From an uncultured Chryseobacterium sp. (GTDB taxonomy: Bacteria; Bacteroidota; Bacteroidia; Flavobacteriales; Weeksellaceae): DNA of 64,000 nt. The position numbers and the translations under genes were made by a program. The notes beneath the pieces were generated by a model that did not search any database, was not told where the DNA came from, and saw only the letters and a program-made list of their open reading frames with translations. Numbering within the stretch: the first letter of the stretch is position 1; each line of letters opens with the position of its first letter. The stretch spans positions 124,001-188,000 of the forward strand of contig CAJYGB010000006.1 in NCBI GenBank assembly GCA_913774355.1. The letters are read 5' to 3'. Below, piece after piece: positions 28,029 through 35,232 of the stretch.

Positions 28029-29053
28029 ATGAAAATACTGAACAACTTTTGGGACATTCTTAAAGCAACGTATAAAGACTGGAGCGCCCGCGATCTCGGG
28101 ACCTAGGCAGCCAGTTTGGCTTACAGTGCCATTTTTTCAATCCCCGGACTGCTGATTATCGTGATCTGGATCGCCGGAATTTTCTTCGGCTCAGAAGCGG
28201 TACAGGGTGAAATCACAAAATTCATCGGCAGCATGATGGGCAGGGATGTCGGCAAAAGCCTGGAAGAGATGGTCATCGGCGGAATGGTCGATAAAAAGAA
28301 TGTCGTCATGAAAATCGTCGGGATTCTGACGCTGATCTTCGGGGCGACTTCCTGTTTTTCCAGTTCCAGAAAACGCTGAACAAGCTTTGGGACGTGGTGG
28401 CCGCTCCGAAAAAAGCCTGGGAAAAGTACCTCCTGGACCGGGCGAATTCTTTAGGACTCATCATTGTTATTGCTTTTCTTCTACTGGCTACGCTGCTTAT
28501 AAGCTCATTCATCGGCCTGGCCAGTGAATGGTTCATCCGCCATTTCGGTATTGAAACGCTTGTTCTCGTCAATATACTGAATATCGTCATCGGCTTTCTG
28601 GTAGCCCTTTTCCTTTTTGCCGCGATGTTCAAAATCCTGCCGGATGTGCAGCTGCAATAGAAATCCGTTTGGGTCGGTGCGGCAGTAACGGCCGTTCTCT
28701 TTACTTTAGGAAAATCCATCCTGACGTTTTATTTCGATAAGTTTACCTTCGGAACGGCAGGAACCGTGATCCTGCTCCTGCTCTGGATCAATTATACCTG
28801 TCAGCTCATCTTTTTCTGTGCCGAATTCACCAAAGTAAACGGATACACCCTTAAACCTTCGAAGCATGCCAAATGGAACCCGCAGACCATTCCGCAGGAA
28901 TATAACGAGGAAGTGGTCGCCGGCGCAGACCTTCTTCGGATAAAAAGTAAATCGGATCAGCCTGAGCTCGCAAGGGAGATCAGGTTGAGAGGCTGGAAGA
29001 GGGAAGCCGGAGGCCGGGTGTTTCCGGTGTTGAAAACAGAGTCAGAGGTATGA
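28029..29053 (+). pseudogene. YihY/BrkB-family membrane protein, three disruptions
   Basis: The ancestor was a multi-pass inner membrane protein of the YihY/virulence factor BrkB family. From ATG 28029 the frame reads MKILNNFWDILKATYKDWSA, then TAG at 28104-28106 before AASLAYSAIFSIPGLL. A +1-type shift near 28350 follows (FGAT then FFQFQKTLNKLW in the next frame), and a second TAG at 28658-28660 precedes KSVWVGAAVTAVLFTLGKS. The rest runs to 29053. Four hydrophobic segments remain recognisable. The last ~25 codons are made of a dispersed repeat (GWKREAGGRVFPVL). Two nonsense changes plus a shift make read error unlikely. Confidence 0.88.
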
Positions 29054-29110
29054 TGATTATCAGAGTAAGGTTCACGGGCTGGAAGAGGGAAGCCGGATGC
29101 CGGAAGTTTT
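28981..29110 (+). repeat. GGCTGGAAG dispersed repeat, two units
   Basis: Unit 1 (28981-29063) runs GGCTGGAAGAGGGAAGCCGG, then TGTTTCCGGTGTTGAAAACA and GAGTCAGAGGTATGATGATT. A shortened unit follows at 29076-29110. Related copies are at 30640-30730, 31404-31570, 44606-44645 and 63708-63735. Confidence 0.75.
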
Positions 29111-29335
29111 TTTCGTGAAAAATGAATGCCGCCGGTTGTGACGGCATTTTGTTTTATGATCATTTTCTTTACCTCTTTCGCTTCAGAAGCTTTTAAAGAT
29201 TCGTATTAAATTTTAAGGTAAGTTCTATCTGATTTTTTACAGGCTTACGCAGATTGAGCAGATTCCGAAGATTCTTTTTGTTCCGGCAATTACGAAATCT
29301 CTTTTTTAAAACCTTTTTTAATAATGTAAAAGCAT

Positions 29336-29701
29336 TCAGGCATTCTCCCCCATCCTTTTCATGATTACGTTCCTGAGCCGGTCTTCATGCTGGTCGCCCC
29401 AGTTTCCCAAAGCAGAAATTACAGGGATCAGGGTCTTGCCGAAATCGGTCAGATAATATTCAACTTTCGGCGGAACCTGGGCGTAAATCTTTTTTGATAA
29501 CAACTCATGTTCCTCCAGTTCTTTCAGCTGAATATTTAAAACCCGTCTGGAAGCATCCGGAATTTTGCGCTGCAATTCACTGGGGCGCAAATGCCCCTGA
29601 TGGATAAACCATAGCAAACGGATCTTCCATTTGCCGTAGAGGACCTCACCGATGAGGTCGAGGCCGCAGTTTAAATTCAAAGGTATTTTTCTTTCATGCA
29701 T
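29336..29701 (-). CDS. HxlR-family transcriptional regulator
   Basis: Winged-helix regulator of the HxlR type, 121 aa from ATG 29701 (MHERKIPLNLNCGLDLIGEVLYGKWK). Family hallmarks: GKWKIRLLWFI, LRPSELQRKIPDASRRVLNIQLKELEEHELL (split here only by words: recognition helix and wing), and KVEYYLTDFGKTLIPVI. It is divergent from the SDR gene, its likely target. The promoter -7 box ends 3 nt from the chosen start, so the mRNA would be almost leaderless; the other ATG at 29707 lies inside the -7 box. Confidence 0.9.
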   Translation of the reverse strand: MHERKIPLNLNCGLDLIGEVLYGKWKIRLLWFIHQGHLRPSELQRKIPDASRRVLNIQLKELEEHELLSKKIYAQVPPKVEYYLTDFGKTLIPVISALGNWGDQHEDRLRNVIMKRMGENA

Positions 29702-29704
29702 ATA

Positions 29705-29735
29705 CAAATGTAGCCCAATGTTCCAAACCGGACAA
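29705..29735 (-). promoter_or_regulatory. promoter for the HxlR regulator
   Basis: On the minus strand TTG (29735-29733), a 20-nt spacer, then TACATTTG (29712-29705): an exact fit to TTG-N17-23-TAnnTTTG. It decides for the 29701 start codon. Confidence 0.6.
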
Positions 29736-29824
29736 TAGGGGAAAAAATTATCCCTATGCGATTCGGTTTTCCGTTATTGCCCGGGAAGGGGATACTTTGG
29801 AAATTTGTATCAAACAATTCGACA

Positions 29825-30619
29825 ATGGAAAACGTATTCAATGACAACAACGAACTTCAGGGTAAAATCGCCCTGGTTACAGGAGGAACGAAAGGTGCCG
29901 GCAAAGCGATCGCAGAACGGCTGGTACAGGCCGGCGCAACGGTGATTATCACTGCCAGAAACGCCCCTGAAGAAGAAAATGGCTCCCTGCATTTTATCTC
30001 AGCGGATCTAAGCAAAGCGGAAGGAACCCGAAAACTGATTGACGAAGTGCTGTCGACGTACGGAAGGCTGGATATTCTTGTAAACAACCTTGGTGGTTCT
30101 TCCACGCCCGCCGGCGGATTTGCTGCACTTAGCGATGAAGACTGGGAATCGACCCTGCAGGCTAACCTTCTTGCTCCGGTACGTCTGGACCGGGGATTTC
30201 TCCCACAGATGATCGAACGGAAAAGCGGGGTTATCATTCACATTGCCTCCATCCAGGGTAAGCTGCCCCTCTACGATTCCACGCTGCCCTATGCCGCTGC
30301 CAAAGCAGCACTGCGGAACTACAGCAAAAGTTTATCGAATGAAGTCACGCCAAAAGGCATCCGCGTACTGACGGTTTCACCGGGATGGATCAATACCTCT
30401 GCATCGGAAGCCTGGCTGGGTGAAATTGCAAGAAACGCCAATACGACGATAGCGGAAGCGCAGCAAGGGGTGATGGATGCCCTGGGCGGAATTCCTTTCG
30501 GAAGACCTGCCGAACCCGGAGAAGTCGCTGAACTGGTAGGTTTCCTCGTTTCACCGAGAGCCGGTTATTTAACTGGTGCCGAATTTGTCATTGACGGCGG
30601 TACCGTGCCTACCGTTTAA
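29825..30619 (+). CDS. SDR-family oxidoreductase
   Basis: Classical short-chain dehydrogenase/reductase, 264 aa from ATG 29825 (MENVFNDNNELQGKIALVTG). Cofactor motif TGGTKGAGKAIA near residue 18, NNLGGSS in place of NNAG near 93, catalytic Ser in HIASIQG near 141 and the YAAAK pair near 157, then the C-terminal AEFVIDGGTVPTV. Divergent from HxlR with about 120 nt between; HxlR/SDR pairs are common and suggest induction by a reactive small molecule. Substrate is unknown. Confidence 0.92.
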   Translation: MENVFNDNNELQGKIALVTGGTKGAGKAIAERLVQAGATVIITARNAPEEENGSLHFISADLSKAEGTRKLIDEVLSTYGRLDILVNNLGGSSTPAGGFAALSDEDWESTLQANLLAPVRLDRGFLPQMIERKSGVIIHIASIQGKLPLYDSTLPYAAAKAALRNYSKSLSNEVTPKGIRVLTVSPGWINTSASEAWLGEIARNANTTIAEAQQGVMDALGGIPFGRPAEPGEVAELVGFLVSPRAGYLTGAEFVIDGGTVPTV

Positions 30620-30639
30620 TAATTTAAAATAAGATAAAA

Positions 30640-30730
30640 CCGAAGCAGAAATCAGATTAATGGGCTGGAAGATGGGTGCTGGAGGCTGGGTGTTTCCGGT
30701 GTCGAAAACAGAGTCAGAGGGATGCTGATT
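30640..30730 (+). repeat. GGCTGGAAG dispersed repeat
   Basis: One full unit (CGAAGCAGAAATCAGATTAA, GGGCTGGAAGATGGG, TGTTTCCGGTGTCGAAAACA) directly after the SDR stop. The rest of the 449-nt gap up to 31068 is AT rich and shows no gene. Confidence 0.7.
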
Positions 30731-31068
30731 GAATGGGATCGTTTATTATGATATCTATGTGAATTCTTTTAAATCCTGATCCATTCATCTTACAGGCTGC
30801 CTATATTCGCCTTTATTTCTTACCATTAAGGTATTAAGGTATTTTATCCTGAAAACCGATCTGTTATTTAATCAGCAGCAATCCCTTAATTCACTGAAAT
30901 CCCCGGATTAAAGTGAAGAATAAACAAGTTTTATTTTAATTAAGAAATTTAAGTTAAATGACGGGAAGTTTTCTGAATCAAAATCTACCCGGTTCTTATT
31001 TTTATTTTCACTTTAAAAATCACTGAATATAAACCAAATACAACTAAATTAATTTAAAATACCAACCC

Positions 31069-31386
31069 ATGAATTTACCGAACATCATCTCAGCATTAGT
31101 CCAAGCCCAGAATGAATTTGACAGTGCCGCCTATGCTAAGTGTTTTGCTGAAAACGCCCAGGTCTTCGATGAAGGCAGAACCCACCACGGCAAGGCCGAA
31201 ATTGAAAACTGGATACACAAAGCGAATAAAGAATACCAGGCTACGATGGAACCCCTAGATTATGACGAAAAGGAAAACATCCTTTCCGCCAAAACTTCAG
31301 GCAATTTCCCGGGCAGCCCCATTGTATTGAAATACCGTTTCCAGTTGGCTGACGGGCTTATTGAATCGCTGAAAATAAGCGGCTGA
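31069..31386 (+). CDS. SnoaL-like / nuclear transport factor 2-like protein
   Basis: 105 aa, cone-shaped alpha+beta NTF2-like fold by pattern: long N-terminal helix (NIISALVQAQNEFDSAAYAKCFAENAQV broken by Asp turns), the FDEGRTHHGKAEIENW segment and paired strands ending in KYRFQLADGLIESLKISG. Such stand-alone domains are small enzymes or ligand binders; no catalytic residue pattern can be assigned. It has its own long upstream region, and no partner gene is apparent. Confidence 0.82.
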   Translation: MNLPNIISALVQAQNEFDSAAYAKCFAENAQVFDEGRTHHGKAEIENWIHKANKEYQATMEPLDYDEKENILSAKTSGNFPGSPIVLKYRFQLADGLIESLKISG

Positions 31387-31403
31387 CGGATACATATCCT
31401 GAA

Positions 31404-31570
31404 ACCGAAGAAGAAATAAGGTTGACAGGCCGGAAGCTGGGTGCCGGAAGCTGGATGTTTCCGGTGTTGACAATAGAGCCAGAGGTATGATGATTATCAG
31501 AAATCAGGTGGACAGGTAGCTGAATGCCTGATGTTTCCGGTGTTGAAAACAGAGTCTAAGGTATTATGAT
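31404..31570 (+). repeat. GGCTGGAAG dispersed repeat, two tandem units
   Basis: Two units in tandem: 31404-31500 and 31501-31570, both with GATGTTTCCGGTGTTGA and the trailing GAGTC/GAGCC-AGAGGTATGAT. They fill much of the 412-nt gap after the SnoaL-like gene. Confidence 0.7.
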
Positions 31571-31682
31571 TAAGCGATCTTTTGTCATTATAACTATGAA
31601 AATTCTATTTAAGATCCTGAGTAAACTGCTTAAGTTTTATTTTGCCATTCAGTAAACAACGGAATACAGCCGGATCCATATC

Positions 31683-31714
31683 AAACAAAGCTGAGGTTTT
31701 CACTTCAGCTTTTT
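31683..31714. terminator. terminator hairpin between SnoaL-like and SUFU genes
   Basis: AAAGCTGA-GGTTTTCACT-TCAGCTTT with a T-run on the plus strand. It lies 85 nt downstream of the SUFU stop on the minus strand and could serve either direction. Confidence 0.5.
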
Positions 31715-31798
31715 TGTTTGAACGAGGGTTGATTGGTTCGCATTTGATCTGGTATTTGATCTTTGCAGATTGTATAGATCGCGTGATCAAAAGATCAT

Positions 31799-32463
31799 TT
31801 ACCTCAATAAGCTTTCCTTCCCCTCATCAAAAACCTCTTTCGCATTTTTCTCAATCAGCCGGTCCAGAAGGGCGTTGTATCCGTTTGCTATTTTATAATT
31901 CATTTCGTCAGCGTAGAGCGGGAACACAGAATAGATGTTGATCCGGTTTTCCCCGGCTTGTATTGTCGTAAAATCTTCGTCAAAGTTCACGGACGGCAGG
32001 ATCACGACACCCGTGTACTCCGTCTGTTCCGCATACGGTTCCATATCGGCCGTGGCCTGCAGGGTATGGCCGATCGTCAGCCAGGTATCGTAATGGTGCG
32101 GGAACCGGGCATTTTCTTTCAGCATATCGATGAGCCAGTCGTTGGGATTATCACCGGTAACCTCACCGAAAGCAACGGATTTCGGAAGCAGGAGCATGAG
32201 TTCCGCAAACTGATAGTCCTGCGGGTTTTCCACGGCGGAAGGAACGGTCATTTCGAGCGTGCTCATGCCAGCCGTGAGTAAGATATTGAAATTGTATTTC
32301 TCAGATCGTACAAAATAGACATCCAGGTGGAAATCCGGGGAAAACATTTCATGGTAAACGGTGATTTCATCAGAGGTAAACCGTTCATCCAGATGCGCGG
32401 AAACGGCTTCCGCATGTTCATCAAATCTTTTTTTTCCTTGAATTTATCGTAAAAATCGTTCAT
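31799..32463 (-). pseudogene. suppressor-of-fused (SUFU) domain protein, frameshifted at an A8 run
   Basis: The intact form would be about 221 aa with the bacterial SUFU domain. From ATG 32463 the frame MNDFYDKFKEKK runs into a run of eight A on the coding strand (T8 at 32428-32435). After it the expected sequence (RFDEHAEAVSAHLDERF, then VYHEMFSPDFHLDVYFVRSE) continues in another frame, as if one A of nine were lost. The rest to 31799 is intact: LLLPKSVAF, ARFPHHYDTWLTIGHT, VFPLYADEMNYKIANG. With one homopolymer lesion, a sequencing error or slipped-strand switching is as likely as decay. Bacterial SUFU proteins often act as immunity-type proteins in toxin loci. Confidence 0.82.
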
Positions 32464-32558
32464 TGGAGTGGCTTAAGTGATTCATTTTAGTGTTCCCCAA
32501 AAGCAGCAATAGTTGTTCCAATCGCAGGCCGGTTTACAGCCGGAAAAACCATCGCCTG

Positions 32559-33095
32559 TTATTGATCCTTCCCTTCCTGAGCCCTTCTCTCCACGATCAG
32601 CCGGGCGGCATCCAGCATTTTGCACAGGTGCAGGTACGGCCCCACGATATTGCCTTCCGGAACATTATTAAAAGTACCGAGCGAGAAATACACCACGTCC
32701 GCCAAAAAGTCCAGGAACTGCGCCGGGCGGTATTCCTGAAAGGCTCTGCGGAAAACCAAAACCGGATCGCGGTATTCTTCCTCCGAAAGCGAACCCAGCT
32801 CCAGCGCACTCCCCTGCCCGGGAAGTGTGCCGACTGACCATTTCCCTGATCTCTTCCTCAGGCCATATCCGGCGAGGATAAATGACCGCAACGACTGGTG
32901 GAAATGAAAGACAACCGAAGGGTCTTCGCCGATCCGGACTTCTCCCTGAACCGCATACGCCATGATGCGGTTGAGCCGTTCTCTGGCCGTGGCCAGGTCA
33001 TGGAACTGGAAAAACACTTCCAGCAGCGATGCGGGTGAAGGATTGCTCCGGCCGGACCAAAACCGGGATTCGAGGTCTGTTTTTTTCTTTTTCAT
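32559..33095 (-). CDS. conserved hypothetical protein, module copy B (178 aa)
   Basis: Paralogue of 23523-24050: same start (MKKKKTD-ESRFWSG), the same blocks FFQF-DLA, EDPS-VFHF-QS-RSF-AGY, EYRPAQFLDFLAD, FSLGTFNNVPEGN and GPYLHLCKMLDAA; about 63% identical by hand count. The region after residue 15 and the GKW-containing loop near 90 diverge most, which could set partner specificity. GC content is higher than in the AT-rich genes just downstream of its regulator. No domain recognised, no signal peptide, cytoplasmic by appearance. Confidence 0.82.
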   Translation of the reverse strand: MKKKKTDLESRFWSGRSNPSPASLLEVFFQFHDLATARERLNRIMAYAVQGEVRIGEDPSVVFHFHQSLRSFILAGYGLRKRSGKWSVGTLPGQGSALELGSLSEEEYRDPVLVFRRAFQEYRPAQFLDFLADVVYFSLGTFNNVPEGNIVGPYLHLCKMLDAARLIVERRAQEGKDQ

Positions 33096-33376
33096 TTGTT
33101 CTGTTTTTTTAGGCTTGCGTGTTATCCCGCCAGGCAGGAACTACCCTGTGGCTCAATATACCATAATAAATCATCTTTAATAGCCGGGCCTGTTGAAGCC
33201 CGCGGCAATAGGCGGTACCTTCCTATTGTATCCTTTTCTGATACTCTTTATGGTAAAGCTGGCTTAGATAGTTTTGCAGAATGCGGGCGGCATGAAAATA
33301 AAACGACATGGAACTCTACAATATCTTCTGTTCTTTATTGGTGTATCACAAAATCACACGTCTCTAATTCATTTGA

Positions 33377-33384
33377 CAAATATA
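33377..33384 (-). promoter_or_regulatory. -7 box upstream of module B effector-side gene
   Basis: TATATTTG on the minus strand matches TAnnTTTG exactly. The palindrome at 33391 lies in the spacer/-33 zone of this promoter, so a bound regulator would block it. A transcript from here would have a leader near 275 nt. The remaining gap to 33095 contains an imperfect palindrome (GCCGGGCCTGTTGAAGCCCG near 33183) and no gene. Confidence 0.4.
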
Positions 33385-33390
33385 ATAAAA

Positions 33391-33408
33391 TATGTACTAT
33401 AGTACATA
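33391..33408. promoter_or_regulatory. 18-bp perfect palindrome, probable XRE operator B
   Basis: TATGTACTATAGTACATA is a perfect inverted repeat, 33 nt upstream of the XRE start. It has the same length and nearly the same position as GGATACTTATAAGTATCC in module A and shares the TACT/AGTA core, with different outer bases. Confidence 0.72.
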
Positions 33409-33441
33409 ATATTTTTTAATGTTTTTCAGTCACTTTGATTT

Positions 33442-33729
33442 ATGCATGAATCATTAGACGAAATAGAAAGATACCTTATCAAACGTGTTAAAGAATTAAG
33501 GGAATCCAAGGGTATTACCCAGGAGGAACTGTCTCTTTCCATCGGTAAGAATATAGGCTTTATTTCACAGATAGAAGCTCCGTCAAAAAAAGCGAAGTAT
33601 AATGTCATTCATCTAAACCTGATTGCAAAAGTATTAGGATGCTCTCCGAAAGAATTCTGGCCACAGGAGGCGATTCTGGAAAAGAAATATGATTTTATAA
33701 GAGAGATTGATATGGAAAAGAAATCCTGA
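33442..33729 (+). CDS. XRE-family helix-turn-helix regulator, module copy B
   Basis: 95 aa. HTH_3 domain at residues 10-75: IKRVKELRESKGITQEELSL, GKNIGFISQIEAPSKK, LNLIAKVLGCSPKEFWPQ. Ends KKS like copy A (TKS) and runs into the same terminator. The recognition helix region (NIGFISQIEA versus AKKTIGELER) differs from copy A, consistent with the different operator sequences. Probable autoregulator of the divergent pair. Confidence 0.9.
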   Translation: MHESLDEIERYLIKRVKELRESKGITQEELSLSIGKNIGFISQIEAPSKKAKYNVIHLNLIAKVLGCSPKEFWPQEAILEKKYDFIREIDMEKKS

Positions 33730-33751
33730 CGAAAGTTGGGATTTGTTTTTT
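33721..33751 (+). terminator. conserved terminator at the end of XRE copy B
   Basis: AAATCC (33721) pairs with GGATTT (33739-33744), 12-nt loop, then G and six T. 29 of 31 bases match the element at 24626-24656, including the stop codon position. Confidence 0.72.
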
Positions 33752-33786
33752 ATAAAAAAAACGTAACAAAGTGACATTATTGTTAG

Positions 33787-33794
33787 TATATTTG
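33787..33794 (+). promoter_or_regulatory. possible -7 box for the membrane protein gene
   Basis: TATATTTG fits TAnnTTTG and lies 26 nt before the ATG at 33820. No convincing -33 TTG is present, so support is partial. Confidence 0.35.
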
Positions 33795-33819
33795 GTTATT
33801 AGATAATAAATTAACAAAC

Positions 33820-34668
33820 ATGTGTCCTATATTCGATTTTTTATTTAACAAACAATTTTTACAAAGCATCTTAGCGCCATTGATTGCGACAGGAACTGCA
33901 TTACTAGTTTTTTATTTAACTCTCAGGAAAGATAAAAGAAAAGAAAAAAAACAGAAGAAAGACGAAGTAAAAAATAGAATTCGAAACTTTACTAACTTAT
34001 TAGTTTCTTCAAAAGATCATGCTCAAAATACAATCTTGAATGTAGCACAAATGATAAATAACTACGAAAATGATTTAATTTCATTTCAATTACTACGATT
34101 TTCGCCTAATAAATCTTTTGAAAGATTAGACGAGAATTTAAAGAACGAAAACTATTTTCAAGCTTTTATTAAAAACTATGGAGAGGACAAGGTAGATAAT
34201 TTTAATCGAATTTCTTTAATAATCGATTATTTCAACTTACAAATTGAACATTTATGGAAAATAGTTGAAAAAGCTCAAAATCACGACTATGAAAGAAAAA
34301 AAACATTTAATGAGATTAGTAGAAAAACTATAAATAAAATTGCAAGATTAACAATTGGAATTGTTGATGGAATTAGTGAAGAAGAACTAGAACACATTGG
34401 TCAAATTTTGATGGATTATCACTTAAATATGGTAAACTCTATTGAACATAATTATACTTACTTAAGAAGATTTTTAGAGGAAGGCTTACGGAATCAGATT
34501 TCAAATCCACGGATAACTGATTTAATTGAGGATATAAAAGAAGCATCAGAATTATTCAATGAGATACAATTTCAGAATCAACATCATAAAGAGGATCTTA
34601 TTCAAATTAGAAATGAAATGCAATTTTCATTGGACAGGTATGATTTTGAAATATTGAATTTAGAATAA
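33820..34668 (+). CDS. hypothetical membrane-anchored helical protein (282 aa)
   Basis: No family recognised. One N-terminal membrane helix at about residues 14-35 (LQSILAPLIATGTALLVFYL), then a very basic stretch (RKDKRKEKKQKKDEVKNR) placing the bulk in the cytoplasm, then ~230 residues of predominantly helical, possibly coiled-coil sequence. Base composition is much more AT rich than the flanking metabolic genes, as is the next gene, so both look horizontally acquired. Its neighbours (regulator pair, cyclase-like gene, recombinase, restriction gene) make a defence-island role plausible but unproven. Confidence 0.75.
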   Translation: MCPIFDFLFNKQFLQSILAPLIATGTALLVFYLTLRKDKRKEKKQKKDEVKNRIRNFTNLLVSSKDHAQNTILNVAQMINNYENDLISFQLLRFSPNKSFERLDENLKNENYFQAFIKNYGEDKVDNFNRISLIIDYFNLQIEHLWKIVEKAQNHDYERKKTFNEISRKTINKIARLTIGIVDGISEEELEHIGQILMDYHLNMVNSIEHNYTYLRRFLEEGLRNQISNPRITDLIEDIKEASELFNEIQFQNQHHKEDLIQIRNEMQFSLDRYDFEILNLE

Positions 34669-34954
34669 TACAACAGTTATAATTTCATATCATTCATTTT
34701 GTGTGGACCTGATTGCGAGCGTCACGCTCATGAATCTTTTTTTTGATATTCTATTCTTCTTTTATGTTTGCGTTGTGTAGTGTGCATTACAAAATCTTTG
34801 ATAAATAATAGCTGATAAATCTTATAAAAGTTTCAGTAAAAATACTGAATTCTAATTTTGTGTTTGTTTTTATTTTTGTTGTTTATAGGAATCGTTAAAT
34901 TTGATAATTGAGGATCTTTATTTAAATTTTAATTATATAATCAAAAAATTCATT

Positions 34955-35182
34955 ATGCATCCACTGAATTATTCTATTACTGATTATGAAAAATTGTTAA
35001 AGCAAAAAATTACGATACTTTATAAAAATTATAAAAATGAATTAGAATAAATCTCAGGTATTTTAATTTATATATATCCTACAAATCTGGGTGATATCAA
35101 ACCCCACAATATAGCAATAGACTTAGGAAGTGAAGAAAGATCTATAAATATATTTGATATTGAAAAGATCAGTATAGGTTAA
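34955..35182 (+). pseudogene. 75-codon frame interrupted by TAA, possible decayed small gene
   Basis: From ATG 34955 a frame reads MHPLNYSITDYEKLLKQ to codon 31, TAA at 35048-35050, then continues in the same frame (IYIYPTNLGDIKPHNIAIDL) to TAA at 35180. The second part looks coding-like. It lies in the 564-nt gap between the membrane protein and the cyclase-like gene; nothing else is seen there. Confidence 0.3.
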
Positions 35183-35232
35183 TCCCATATATTTCTTTAA
35201 ACACTAATTAGATTATAAAATTCTAGCCATTT

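Noticed and set aside
24353..33729. The two XRE genes as restriction controller (C) proteins
   Set aside because: Size and palindromic operators would fit, but copy A has no restriction gene nearby and the type IIG gene is 3 kb from copy B in the opposite orientation; the conserved partner is the 176-aa protein.
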